A program made the translations under genes and the position numbers. Below, piece after piece: positions 1 to 11,488 of a stretch of DNA of 64,000 nt (the first letter of the stretch is position 1; every line of letters starts with the position of its first letter). Origin of the DNA: Sepioteuthis lessoniana (lineage: Eukaryota > Mollusca > Cephalopoda > Myopsida > Loliginidae). The DNA lies in NCBI GenBank assembly GCA_963585895.1, contig OY757917.1, positions 99,493,386 through 99,557,385 of the forward strand, written 5' to 3'. The notes beneath the pieces were generated by a model that had not been told where the DNA came from, made no database searches, and saw nothing but the letters and a program-made list of their open reading frames with translations.

Positions 1-1228
1 TATTTTAGCATAAACAAGTAAATTTATTAAGTAAAAATCAAAATAAATTCAAATATATTAATCAGAAGTATACGATTTTTTAACAAGTTGCCTGTATTAA
101 AAGAATATTAAACCCTTTTGCATTTTGGCAAGTGCTTTAGATTATAAAAATTTCTTAACACAACACAATGTCTAAATATAATAAAAAAATTGATGTGAAT
201 TTCTTTATAAATCTTCTTTTTAAGATCTACATTATATATATATACATACAAATATATATATATATATACATTCAACTACAGAGTTTTTACTTGTTGCCTT
301 CTTTTAAAGTTCTCCTTTTTTTTTCAATACACTCTTTCTAAAATTCTGAAACTGATTGAAAAAGATTTATTCAGTATCTTCAATCAGGCTACTTTTAAAA
401 TCACTTAAGTTTAATATTAATTCCACTTTGGGAGTTTATAAACAAGCATGGAAATTAATGTGCATTTATTTAAGTAAGAGTTTTGATTGTTACAAGTCAG
501 TATGTATATGTAAATACACACTCACATGTTTGTATGATGATATATCTGCTAAACATTATCAGGTTATATTAGCATAAATCATTTGCTACAAAAAAGAATT
601 GAAAATGAACTCACACATAGTGCCTCAATAGCCACATGTTGAGTACTAAACCAATATCTTTTTGAGAATAACTCTAATATATATTTAACTAGATGAGTGT
701 TTTATAAAGACAAAGTATATATATATATATATATATATATATACTTAAAAGATACTGTACTAATGCATAAATTTCATGAAGATCTAAGTTTCAACAACAT
801 TACATCTTTATCATCTATTAGGATCATGATATTTTCTTCAGCTGTTTTTTGGTGTATTTCCTATTATGCAATCTTTCAAATGAAACTAGATGCAACACAC
901 ATATGAGAAAGGCTAAAGAATATATCAGCCACAAATATTGTATTTAAACCAATAAAAATGAAGAGATAACTTGAAAAAAAAAGGTGCAGAATAAAGCTAA
1001 ACAATATGCTTGAATTTCTGTGTAATAAAATATTAACTTATGAAAAAGTAATTATTAACAGAACAACAAATAGACAATGCTGTGAAAATAGTAAATGCTC
1101 CATGCTGATAAACAAAGCAGTCTGGGAGTAAGAAGAAATCATAATTATTACTAACATTTTATTCATTTTTCTAAAATGACCAGAAGAAGAAATATTCCTA
1201 TGAAAGTAAATCATATTTTCATACTCAC
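1..1228. other. AT-rich stretch without recognised genes
   Basis: No supported gene was seen. It contains (TA)n runs at about 231-270 and 716-744 and many short A and T homopolymers. The short open frames here have no recognisable domain and are treated as chance frames. Confidence 0.6.
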
Positions 1229-1312
1229 AGAAATCCACACCAGGTAAAATGTGAATGATGTCATTGTCACTTGTGCTTTCTCCTTCATTATTACTACCAA
1301 CATGTTTTTGCA
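1229..1312 (-). CDS. candidate internal coding exon, unknown protein
   Basis: On the minus strand a pyrimidine-rich tract ending TTTCAG (AG at 1313-1314) precedes an open 84-bp segment that is followed by a consensus donor GTGAGT (1223-1228). The segment is 28 codons long, starting with two bases of a split codon and ending with one, so it is phase-symmetric. The peptide is acidic and reads roughly VQKHVGSNNEGESTSD followed by NDIIHILPGVDF. No family is recognised. No partner exon was found nearby on this strand, so it could belong to a long-intron gene or be chance splice-like sequence. Confidence 0.35.
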
Positions 1313-1920
1313 CTGAAACCAAAAAATAAAAACTGACCTTTAAAAAAAAATAAACAAATTTTTTCAAATATCAGTCATGATATAAGTTTCAGGCACTGAT
1401 ATAATCTTTCATAATAAAAATATCACTAAGATTTTGAAGAATGCAAATCTAAAAAAAAAAAAAATTTAAATATTAAAATAAAATTGTTTCTTTAGAAACG
1501 AATTGGTTCCCTTATATACAACCATAACATAATTGATATAAGACAGGAGGATTATCTAATTATATTTTTGGAGGCTATAACTTTATCTTTTATTTTCTCC
1601 ACAATGTTTTTTTTTTTCAACTTGTCCCTTTCACCCTGGGAATGAGATATCAGCTTAAAAATCAAGTATTATAGGTGATCACACAGACGCACACTCACAC
1701 AATATGAACTCTAACTTTAACTTGATAGCTTGAAAATAGGAAAAAAAAAAAACAGAATTCTTGGTGAAAACATTATATCAGATACAGCAAATAACACAAG
1801 GTGTCATCTAGTACAGAAGTCTACTCATATGAAGAACTATCCTGGAAAACATACAACTTGAAAGAGTTGCTATGTATGACAATATAAAGTAAAACCATCG
1901 CTATAAACTATGTTGAAATA

Positions 1921-2110
1921 CAAGGAGGTGCTGAAAAATTCTTAGCCTAACCAAGAAAGGAATGATTTTGAAAAAAATTTTTGGTTGAGTTAAATAAACT
2001 TGATGAATCATATGTGTGTTCAACTGCAAGACGGATACGTAAAAATAACATATGGCTCTAAATCATTTTATTCTTGGTTGGGTTGAGAACTTTGTCTTAA
2101 TGACATATGG
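1921..2110. mobile_element. possible decayed MITE with inverted ends
   Basis: The left end (AAATTCTTAGCCTAACCAAG, about 1937) resembles the reverse complement of the right end (AAGTTCTCAACCCAACCAAG, about 2074-2095). The left edge, GGAGGTGCTGAAAA, has the look of a mariner-type terminal repeat. No transposase is present. The ends are diverged and no clear TA duplication was found. Confidence 0.35.
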
Positions 2111-2514
2111 AGACCAGTAGTCAAAAGAGTCATACAGAGAATATAAATAACTTAAAGATATTGAACAGTTTGACAAAAATAAACCAATTCATAAGAGCAC
2201 AATGTATTTTTTTAAATTTATGATTAAAATTGAATATGTAACAATTGAAGCAATAAAAACTCTATAAATGAAGATAAGACTAGCTGAAATAAACAAACTA
2301 AAGCATAAAAATATGTGAAAAAATGTCCTCCTTCTGCCAACAAAATCAGTGAATGCAACAAGGCTGTATAGAATATAAGAGTAACATAGCTCTTTAGAAA
2401 TTAGAATAAGTTTTTTGGCTATGATTGTTGAATCAACAGAAAAATTAATTAAAAAATTATCAGTAACATATAGAATAGCCAAGTCAGATTAACTTTTTCT
2501 TTCTTTTTTATTTA

Positions 2515-2890
2515 ATGTTATATCAACACTTATGGGTTATTTGATGTAAATATTGGATTATAATCATAATCATGCATAATTTCAAAGTTCATTGGAAATC
2601 ATTTTAGTCAGACTTTTTGGTCCATAATAATAAACATTTGTTTACACATAATTATTTGGTATAAAGTATTCCTCTCTAATACAAATAATTTACACACAAA
2701 CATATTGCTTCAAGTAACTATTCTCTTTCAATAACAACAATCATTTGTTTGTACACTTTTATATGGTTTCAAGCATTCCTCTCCAGTAAATAGGACCCTA
2801 ACAGGTACTAACATTCTGTATCAGAGTAGACCTAGGAGTAATGACAACAAAGAGATACTGCATACTCTCCAGTGTTCTAGAACTTAGTGT
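2515..2890 (-). mobile_element. retroposon with shared hairpin tail, C/D type, decayed
   Basis: Read on the plus strand it starts with a decayed copy of the shared tail (TATCAACACTTATGGGTTAT) near 2521. It continues with units like TTTACACACA..TATGGTTTCAAGCATTCCTCTC and finishes with the C/D head signature GACCCTAACAGGTACTAAC near 2797-2890. Retroposon orientation is minus because the simple-repeat tail side lies at the low coordinate. The copy is diverged and lacks the extreme 5' end. Confidence 0.55.
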
Positions 2891-3069
2891 AATACACAGG
2901 CCAATCAGATTAACTAAACTAATTATCTCTCCATACCTGACAAGGTTGATGTTGCATGTATATATATTTCATGTATATAAGCATTGCCACCATTCAAACA
3001 TGGGTAAAATCTTTTTTTGTAAGAATGTTAAAAGTTTTTAAAAAAATCTTTTCATAATAGATGTTATAT

Positions 3070-3350
3070 TCAGAAAGTATCTGAAAGCTGTATTTACAAA
3101 TCAGGAATGAATAATGAAGGAAGCATTAATTTTATCAAAATAGTCCTTTTGGTGGTCAACACAGTTATTCCAGAAAGTCTGCGACTGATCAAAACACCCT
3201 ATGAAATTCCTCTTTTGATATAGTTCAAAGTTGCACCTTTGTATTTATTTTATTGTCCTTCTTACTCCTGAGATGAATTAAGTAAACAAAGCACTACATA
3301 GAATTAAATCAGGTGAGTAGGTGCTACACTCGTCAAAAACTGCTGATCAA
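3070..3350 (-). pseudogene. mariner transposase C-terminal relic
   Basis: Translating the minus strand gives YSPDLILC near the high-coordinate end, which corresponds to the third-aspartate region of mariner transposases. It then gives CFDQSQTFWNNCVDHQKDYF followed by DKIN, the typical C-terminal block. Frameshifts and stops separate the blocks. The catalytic aspartate in the usual PCDFF motif is not preserved (LCSALF here). Only about the last 90 codons are recognisable, so this is an old dead DNA transposon, unrelated in detail to the better copy at 17.5 kb. Confidence 0.65.
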
Positions 3351-3354
3351 TAAG

Positions 3355-3535
3355 GTTTTGAGACAGGCTTCATATTTTTTCTCAATCTGGCATTGACCTA
3401 TCTATATCTCTACATTATCATTCTTTATATAAGTTGTTTTGCTTTACTCACATATTCATTTAACTTTCAAATTTTGAAATTTAAAAACATTAAAGATTAA
3501 GTCTCAATACTTTTTGATCAAACTTCATATGAAAT
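3355..3535 (+). repeat. interspersed repeat K, copy 1
   Basis: Shares an ordered series of matches with 23013-23180, including GGCTTCATATTTTT, TTGGCATTGA and ATATAAGTT, and ends in related AT-rich sequence. It directly abuts the mariner relic, so it may be the 5' half of the same transposon family. Confidence 0.4.
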
Positions 3536-4707
3536 CAACAGACCATTGATCATTATGCATGTGAAAAAATTGATTAGGTAATAATAAATTCAAATCAGAA
3601 ATATAAACGGCCATTTTGCCCCAGTCAGTAAATTTTGATATTTGACATTGAAAGTTGAAAATGTTTTCTGGATGTTTCAAAGAAAAAAAAAAAAGGTTTC
3701 TTAATGAGCTATTAACAAAAAAAGTTGTTTTATTCTACTTTATTTTTTTAATGCAAAAAGGAAACAAAACTAAAAAAAACAAAAAAACCCTGAAAACTTT
3801 GAAGAACTTTAGGAGTAAGTAAAAGAAAAAGAAAAAAAAAAGAGAAGACAATTCTATATTTCCTTTATTTTGTAGATGTAAGTCTGTTGGATAGTTTCCA
3901 AAAGAGAAATATTCCACAAAAACATACTTCTGAAAAATCAAAAAACAATGCTTGACTTCTGATTAAAAGAAAAAAACAACAACAACAAAAAAAAATCCCA
4001 AAACAACAAATATACTTATAAAATTTTTTAGCAGTCGGAAGCTAAGACATGAAGTTTGGAGGAAAAAAAATATTTCAAAGATGTGTAGTGCAAAACCAAA
4101 AGATAGTAAAGTTTTAAAAACAAACATTTTTCTTCACTCAAACATTTGGAAAAGAAGGTTAAGTCACAAAATAATGGAAAGGAAGAGTTTTCTAATGAAA
4201 TTCTTTACTTTATTAAAAAAAAAAGTTAGATATATGTCTGGAAAAATATAGCAAAAAATCGTACTGTTACTGGAATTTATTCTCATTTAAGCTTTTAAAT
4301 TATTTATTTACTGACTTGATACAGCAAAATATTTTGGGAACATTTTTTGTTGTAAATATTAAAATTATATAAAGTAATATTTTACATATTGGAGAGTAAC
4401 TGTGAATTTTTTTCCTTAATAAATGAAATTTACAGTAGATTAACATTCAATTTGAATTTAGTTCTTGAAAGGTTTTTTATTAAAAAAATTAACAATTTCA
4501 TTTATTAAAAAAATCAAATATCACTATATAATATCTAAAATATTTTCTTAATATCTATAACAAAAATGTTCCAAAACATTTTACATGGATTATTTTGGAA
4601 ATTAAGATTAGTGTTAGTCATTAAATTTGACTAATATTTTCTTTCATATTAAATTTTTGTAATTATTTTTTAATTATCATTTTAGAAAAAAAAACAAAAA
4701 AAAAAAA
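3536..4707. other. A/T-rich stretch, nothing recognised
   Basis: Homopolymer-rich sequence with many A6-A10 and T6-T8 runs. No supported open frame, RNA gene or mobile element was seen. Confidence 0.5.
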
Positions 4708-4862
4708 TCCAACTCACTGGTTCTGTGGATTTTGAACTGTAAGAAAGAGCATGGTTCAGAATTGATAAAGGATAATCTCACACTGTGATTTGAACTCCCA
4801 TCATTTTGCTTGGCAAAACCTGGTTTGATGCACCAACTGCTCTAATCATCCAAGTTACAAAA
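4708..4862 (-). mobile_element. tRNA-derived SINE fragment, unassigned
   Basis: On the minus strand GATTAGAGCAGTTGGTGC resembles a Pol III A box, and GGGAGTTCAAATCAC about 40 bases later resembles a B box. The tRNA-like part is followed by a short body and then A-rich sequence. No other copy in the window matches well, so family assignment is open. Confidence 0.4.
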
Positions 4863-5194
4863 TACCATTGCTTTTCAGAAGCTCAAATCAAACTTTCTAA
4901 TTTTATTCTCTATGAAAAAATTAAGATTAAAGAAAGTGCCACTCAGAATTAATGTGACAGTGCACCAACTACCATGATATTTGATTGAAAAATAAAAATA
5001 ATAAATATAATATTTTTCTAATTCTGAATGAATTTGTTGAATTAAATTGAATTCACCATACTTTTTCAAATATTTTCAATTTCATTGTCGTTTTTGTATT
5101 ATATTATTATCAGTGGTTCTTCTACTGGTCTATTTTGTCCAGATTCAAATCTGTTGATGGTCTGTAAAATGTTATACAATGTCAATTTTATGGC

Positions 5195-5195
<1 letters not shown>

Positions 5196-5229
<34 letters not shown>

Positions 5230-5230
5230 C
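5196..5230. repeat. (TA)n(GA)n compound microsatellite
   Basis: Alternating TA followed directly by (GA)n. The overlapping frames on both strands translate only this repeat. Confidence 0.9.
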
Positions 5231-5429
5231 AGAGAGCAAGAGCAATTTCACACAACATTGCTTGACCCACACATCATCCACCCATAAAAAATAAAAAAAA
5301 TAAAACTCTAATAACTACTGAATGCTTATTACTCTTGTAATATTTATAAAATCAAAAATGTGTAAGCTAGATGATTGTAAAGTGAAGAAAGTCTGTTGGT
5401 ACACCAATAAGATCACAAATTGATTTTAT

Positions 5430-5575
5430 TCTTATACAGCAAATGTTTATTTTTCAATATATATCTTTCCTTGTCAATGCATTTAATTCAGGGGGAATAT
5501 CTATCACATAGTAAACACTCAAATATATCATAGTGAAAATTTAAAATCAAAATTCTGTTAATAATTACATACAGA
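5430..5575 (+). repeat. interspersed repeat H, copy 1
   Basis: Collinear matches to 22150-22300 and 45162-45325: AAATGTTTATTTTTCAAT, GTCAATGCATTTAAT and ATAGTGAAAATTTAAAATCA. No coding potential, no terminal inverted repeats and no tRNA-like head are visible. Confidence 0.5.
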
Positions 5576-5742
5576 CTGGATATACTTTTATATATTGATA
5601 AATTCTCTGACATATACAAAATTATAACAAAATCACATTAGTAAGCCAAATATAGAAAATTATATTATAAGCAAATAATAAAAACAAGATGGTATAGTTT
5701 AGAAATACAAAACCAACAATAATCCATAATGAAAAATTCTAC

Positions 5743-5775
5743 CTGAAGAAGGCTTCAGAACAGATTGAAACATTG
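5743..5775 (+). other. hammerhead-like core motif
   Basis: CTGAAGA at 5743-5749 and GAAAC starting at 5767 match the invariant hammerhead boxes CUGANGA and GAAA. The intervening segment forms only a weak stem II here. Similar motifs occur at 20554-20578 (-) and 31030-31061 (+). Known Penelope-like retroelements carry such ribozymes; activity is not implied. Confidence 0.35.
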
Positions 5776-5849
5776 TAATAAAGAATTAAAGGAGATGAAG
5801 GTAAACAAAAGAATTAATTGAATATTAATAATATCTCCAAGACTAAAAA

Positions 5850-7051
5850 AAACAAAAGTGAAAAAAGATATTTTTATTCCAAATAAAATACAAAGAACTG
5901 AAAAATTTAAGAATGTTCAAAAGAGATTTCCTATTATAAGCAACTCTGTACATAACAGAAAAAAAAAGAATGCATTGCTTTCCAACTGTCAAAAATGACA
6001 ATAGATAAAATAGCCAATTGACATGGCAAATAACTATAGGGAGAATGACTGAAGAACAAATAGTATAACTAATTAATAAATCATAAATGAATTTCAATTT
6101 TCTATTTTGAATTCTGATTAAAAAAAAGGCACCTTCATAAACAAAAAATCTTAGATACTGATAAAATGTAATTAATTATTTATATTCTCAAGCTACAAAA
6201 GAAAATTTTGCATACTCTATCAAGATAATAACAAAATTCATATGTAAAACAAAAAAGAAAAAATTCTAAAAAGGCCAAAGTTATTTTTTAATTCAAAAAT
6301 TCTTTTCTTTTTATTTTTTAAATAAAAAAAAAACAAAATTATTGAATCAAAAGAATAACATTAAAGAAGAATTAAATTAAAAAAAAAAAAAAGAACCCTG
6401 CTAAAAATAAACAAATAAAAAAACAGATTAGTGTCAATGAATATAGTGTTTGTTTTGTTCAGTGAAATCCCAATCTTACAAGTATGTTAGTGTTCCCGTG
6501 AGGAAAGACTAATAGCCTCTATCAGGATATTATCACCAGAGATGTGACTTGAAGACAAAGCCCCAGAGTCAGACAGACAGAAAAAGGAAGAAAAACAATG
6601 AGCAGCTGTTACTGATCAGAGAATAATTACAAGAGATTGCCAAGCAAGAAGAACAATTTCAAAATGTGTTCATTGTTGCATGGCTTTTGTGTGAGAAAAA
6701 AATGTCAAGGTAGAAACAAACAATTAAAAAACAACAACAAATAAAAAAAGGCAAGAATAAACTAAGGTTGAAGTTAATCAAAACAAAGTTAATAAAAACC
6801 CAACAAATCAATAGTTTTTCTTTTGACAAAATAATGAAATTTTTCTACTCAAGTCTGAATGGCCCATTGGAATATTGGATAGAGTCTTCTTTTTTAGTTA
6901 AGTTAACAGATTTTTAAAAAGCAATAAAAGGACAGTACTGTTTATCAAATAGTGTTTACTTCATATAATCATCATGAAATTTATCCAAGAAGTCTTCATC
7001 TGTTTATCCTGTTTAAATTAGAAAAATCAACTAATTTTCTTTTCTTTTCAG
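5850..7051. other. no gene seen; a higher-complexity island at 6470-6740
   Basis: Mostly A-rich sequence. The island around 6470-6740 has more balanced base composition (for example AAGCCCCAGAGTCAGACAGA) and no repeat that I recognise. It could be conserved noncoding sequence, but nothing in the sequence proves that. Confidence 0.4.
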
Positions 7052-7207
7052 GCCAGCCAGCATTGCAAGCATTCAACAACTGTCAACCAGTTGAGAAACA
7101 GAATATCAAATTGCCAGAAAGACTAGTTCATAAGTACTGGAGAAGATTGAAGAATACTATTAAAAGTCTTGCTACACTGAAAGAGGCAGAAACAATTTCA
7201 GCCCATG
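7052..7207 (+). CDS. candidate internal coding exon, unknown protein
   Basis: A strong acceptor (TTTTCTTTTCTTTTCAG ending at 7051) is followed by 156 open bases and a GTATTG donor at 7208. The length is 52 codons and the exon is phase-symmetric, entering with two bases of a codon and leaving with one. The peptide contains QPALQAFNNCQPVEKQ and then LPERLVHKYWRRLKNTIKSL, a basic, probably helical segment. Base composition is less A/T-biased than the flanks. I do not recognise the family. No second exon is visible within several kilobases, so it would need large introns. Confidence 0.4.
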
Positions 7208-7964
7208 GTATTGTCTATACATTCAGTCTTTTTCTTTATTCTATTCTTTAAAACATTTTTTAAAGTACAATATTTATGTGTTTAGTATAATAATTATAAG
7301 ATACTAAGGTGAGTCAAAAGTTTTGCAATATTTTGGTAATATGAAGCACAATTCAGCAGCTTTGGACAATTTTGTTAAGGCTGAAAAGGTGATGAACCAC
7401 ACTGAACTGTGAGATGCTAAATTTGCATAGTACTCACCAGATTTAGTTCTATGGCTTGAAGCACTGTCAAGGAATCCAGAGTTTTAGGGGTACCTGACCT
7501 GGCCTGATTGTCAAACTTTATGTAACCCAAGACAAATGTTTTTAACTATCTGGTTACTGTACTGTGATCAACTGTGCCTTTAATTTTCATACAATAAATG
7601 TTTTTCATTGCTTCTGTGATGTTATGACCCAATTAAAACATGAAAAGCATGAATTCCTGAATTAGCCTACATTGCATGTGCATTTACACAGCTATAAAAT
7701 CATACATGGAGTGAAATATTGCACAATATGTCTGTACACCAACTACCATGATACTTCTAACTATAGTGGGTCCCTCAACAGCTTCTACTGCTTTAGTCAC
7801 ATGATATACATGCAAATTAGCATGTACCAGAATATTGCACAACTTTTAACTCAACCAAGTATTTCTCATATCATTTTACTGAACACTACCAATTTTCAAG
7901 AATCAAATTAGAAAATAGAACATTTTAATAAGAAACAACTGCATTTTCCTTTTGTTAGCCTCCT
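7208..7964. other. unique sequence, nothing assigned
   Basis: GGTGAGTCAAAAGTTTT at about 7310 has the look of a mariner terminal repeat, but no matching inverted end was found. No supported gene or RNA. Confidence 0.4.
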
Positions 7965-8400
7965 GATGGTAAATCCATATAGTAGTATTGACACAGCCTC
8001 AGCAAGAAGAAATTCTATTTTATTTTATCAGAGAGATCAGATTCCCTTATGATCAATAGCCTGTCAATAGCAGTCCACACCTTAACTAGGCATCAGTAGA
8101 TGAGATATTGCTGCTGAGGTATGTGAATTGGTTAACTAATTTCAGAAACTATTTCATGTAGAGATGACTCCTTTTTTAAAACACATGAACTCTGTTTTAT
8201 TTGCATTAAAGTAGAAGCCAATGACTCCCACTGCTTGCTTCAGGTGTAGGGATTCAGCTTGGGCTGGGGTATTAGTGAGAAGTGCAAGATCATCTGTGTA
8301 GTCTGCATCTGTTATTGTTTCTGCAGGATATCATCTGCTTCTTGCTTTTTAGTATGAAACCATTTTCTTTTATTTGATCAATTGATGTTTGAAGTACTAA
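7965..8400 (-). pseudogene. LINE reverse transcriptase relic
   Basis: The minus strand reads ETITDADYTDDLALLTNTPA, then QAESLHLKQAVGVIGFYFNA and NKTEFMCFKK. This is the palm region of a non-LTR reverse transcriptase, with the catalytic box as YTDD (8289-8300; YADD is usual). Further on TAIDRLLIIRESDLSDKI appears in another frame (about 8085-8021). Frames are broken between blocks. The 3' ends at 10.6, 23.5 and 37.8 kb probably belong to the same widespread metazoan LINE family, an inference from remembered full-length proteins. Confidence 0.75.
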
Positions 8401-8540
8401 GAGTCTAATTCAAATCATGTGTGTATATGAGGATTCATCAGTAAGTTCATAGCTTGACAAAAATAGTTATTAGCTAAATCTTCATATGAATTTTTCACAA
8501 TATAATATTTTATCTGATTTCTATTTACTACAGATTTTAA
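8401..8540 (+). repeat. possible repeat H fragment
   Basis: TCAGTAAGTTCATAGCTTGA at about 8438 resembles TCAATAAGTTTATAGCCTGA at about 45157, next to the repeat H copy. Similarity fades quickly. Confidence 0.3.
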
Positions 8541-9886
8541 TTTAATGATAAAAAAGTGATTATATTGAAAAATAAATATTTGTATAAAATAAATGCTTTT
8601 CTCATCATTAAGTTGCAGAGTTATGGATATATGCATACACACAAAATCCTTATTTACTGAATGATACAAGGTCTATTAAAAATCAACATGACTGCAATCA
8701 TATCAACTTTCTTCAAAATAATAACTTTGGCATTTATTCCATTAAGTTTTTCATTGGTAGAAGCATCTCTGAATCTTCTTTTTTGATGCATATTTCTTTT
8801 AATATACTTTTCTTTCTCAAATTTTGCCCTTGTGATGAATTTTCAATTTAGGAAGCAAAACATTTGCACAAAGAGTTGGATCTAGTAATTATGGAAGGTG
8901 CTGCATTTGCATGATTCCTTTTTTTTTTACCAAAAAAATGCAAATTAAAACATACTGAGATTTGGTACTGACATGTCAAGATGTTATCACTTTATTATAA
9001 AAGTTTCTCAGCTATGCACAACTTGATTTAAATTCTTAAATTAAAAAATTCTTCTTGATTACACCTCATATATATACATTTAAAAAAGATGTTAACTTTT
9101 TTATCTATAATTTAAAAAATAAAACTAAATTTATTTATAAGTGAAAAAAAAATTAGAGAAATAAAAATAAATTCAATTTTTCCCCTGCTGTTTCTTTTTA
9201 AAAAGCAATCAAATTTATTTCTAATAAACAAAGTTTTTAATTTTTTTAAAGACATAAATATGTATGTACATATATATTTAAATCCATCCTGATATTTAAT
9301 ATGAGAGATGCATAAAAAAACATTTCCACAGATAAATTACAAGTTACATGTAAGACATTATATCTGCTTGCATATATTAAAAAAATACAAATATAAAAAC
9401 AAAGTATTTTTTAAAGAAAATTCCACTGTAAAAACTGCATTTGGGTTGATTTTCTAATTGATTTAGTTAATGCCTAAAAAGACAGGATTAGATTAATGTA
9501 CAACATCTTTAGATATTTTTTGGAATATTTCCCCGATCTATAAGTTCACATTCTAAATCTATTACTTTTTACAGACAAGAATTCTTAAGCTTTTTTTTTT
9601 TTAAATCACCCACCATTTCAATATACTTTACTCCTTCCAAAATTTATCAGTAATAAAATACAGAATTTCATTATAAATTTGCTGTTGTTCTTAAGAAATG
9701 CTCATAAAAAAAAAACAATTTTTGTTCTTCATAACAATATAATTAGTCATGGCTCAGTCTTTCAAAGAAACATTTTTTATACATTCTTATTTTAAGTCAA
9801 AACATCATACTCATTATTTCTTTGTAATAAGTTTTCTACACGTACCAAATTTTTAATTTCTGAACTTGCATGAAATAACATTGTAG

Positions 9887-9936
<50 letters not shown>

Positions 9937-9944
9937 CCATTATT

Positions 9945-9977
<33 letters not shown>

Positions 9978-10278
9978 CCATTATTTACACCCATAGATAT
10001 ATATATATATATATATGTGTGTGTAAATAATAGAAATAAATCCAACAGCATGAAGAAAATAGAAAAACAAATTAATTCAAAATGATAGATTTGTATCATA
10101 ATAAATAAATATATATATATATATATATATAATCCCAACCAACATTGTTATTAACTAAGCTTAACTAAATTTTGCACAAGGCCAGAACTATGGTGTACCC
10201 AGTGAGAACTGAACTGACAATGTTCTGGTTACCTAGTTATCAAGACACTACCCAATGTGAGGTACTCAAACCTAATAT
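8541..10278. other. AT-rich, no gene; (TA)n blocks
   Basis: Long (TA)n runs lie at about 9890-9928, 9943-9970, 9995-10016 and 10108-10131. The segment around 9928-10000 repeats TGTATGTATCCATTATTTA twice, so it is partly a local duplication. Otherwise nothing is recognised. Confidence 0.5.
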
Positions 10279-10280
10279 AT

Positions 10281-10563
10281 GTATTTACCCAATCCCTCCG
10301 CCATGAACAGGATGTGACACAAACTCAATTTTTAAGCAGAGTTAAAGTGAGTCTGAATTTTTTCTGAGTTTTCTTTCTTCTTGACTTGATGCCTAAAACT
10401 AAAGAACTCAGTCTACCCTACTATTTACCCACAGCTAGAGGAAGAGATGGATTCATGCTTTTCCCAAATTTATTAGCAATGAAATGAAACATTAACAGCC
10501 TTCTCCAGGATTTAAATTTGGGTTGCCAATTCCATTTTCAATGATGGTATCAATTATACTAAG
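10281..10563 (-). mobile_element. tRNA-derived SINE, family P, copy 1
   Basis: The minus strand has a degraded tRNA-like head whose B box on the plus strand is GGATTTAAATTTGGGTTGCC. The family P body follows: a CCTATT-like block, a TAGGGTAGACTGAG block and an AACTCAGAATTCA-like block. The 3' end is at the low coordinate, where the plus strand reads GTATTTACCC..AGGATGTGACAC. Family P has nine copies here on both strands. Confidence 0.75.
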
Positions 10564-10590
10564 CACACTTTCAAACTCAAAATAAGTTTA

Positions 10591-10712
10591 TCATCATCAA
10601 GTTGTGTAGATAGCACAGAGTTCTGTGACTCTCTCTCTCACTATTAGTTCCTATCAGCCATCATTCCTGGCAGGTCATCTAGACTGTATCTAGTGTCCAC
10701 ATAGAGCAGGCC
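10591..10712 (-). pseudogene. LINE 3' end with (ATG)n tail, 5'-truncated
   Basis: The minus strand reads DTRYSLDDLPGMMADRN, matching the C-terminal motif DTGCSPEDLPEAMDDREGW of the copy at 23.5 kb, and ends in a short (ATG)n tail. A small (GA)n expansion follows the conserved DR motif, at the same place as the long one in the copy at 37.8 kb. Confidence 0.65.
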
Positions 10713-11077
10713 ATGTATAGTCCATAAGAGAACATTGCTTATGAGTTTATCCTTACTTCTCCACCAGTGCCCAGCACATTCTGTTCAATGTTCATCTTGG
10801 TTGGTTTATGAGATGGGAGGTAAGCAGCAGTCAGTGTTGCAGGATTTGAGTCAATACAAACACCATAGCTATTTATCCAGGTTTTACCATCACTTATATT
10901 TTTTGAAAAGTTTTTATTAAGATTCAAAAGTTTGATCAGATCTTAACTAATTGTAACATAAGTCTGTTTTTGTTTATCTATCAACAACCATACATAATCA
11001 GTTTTTCTTTTAAAATTATGCAGCAAAAACTGTTACAGATTCCAACCTTTTTGGAAATTTTATAGACAATCAAGTTA

Positions 11078-11488
11078 TGATAGATTGATTTTAATGGCAT
11101 GTCAACCCTTCTAGTGTTATTTTATGTTTAGAGGTTAGGAAATTGTATTCATTTTTCATTTATATTTACATTTTTTGTAGCTACATTTTAAGAATTTTTT
11201 TGCAAACTTATATCGCCTCAAGTATTTCTATCTAATACAGATAATTTGCACACAGCAGTATGGTTTCAAGTATGCCTTTGTAATATCAATATGATTTCAA
11301 GTAATTATTTTGATTCAATAATAGTCCTAATAATCATTTGTTTGCACACAGTTTAATGGTTTTAAGTAATTAATAATAACCTGGAGTAAATAAGTATAGT
11401 TTCAAGTAACTATTCTTAAGACAAACAATTTATAACTAGATATATGCCAAGTATTCTTATTGAATACAAATAATTTGCACCCTGTTAT
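11078..11488 (-). mobile_element. retroposon family D, copy 1, with minisatellite body
   Basis: The plus strand begins TGATTTTAATGGCATGTCAA and CCCTTCTAGTGTTATTTTAT, the shared tail hairpin in D form. Several units of the type TTGCACACAG..TATGGTTTCAAGTATTCCTATCTAA follow. The unit array stops where a SINE begins (about 11489). The D 5' head does not resume after that SINE, so this copy is incomplete. Confidence 0.65.

Noticed and set aside
9944-10138. Tyr/Ile-repeat protein
   Set aside because: Translation of (TA)n microsatellites.
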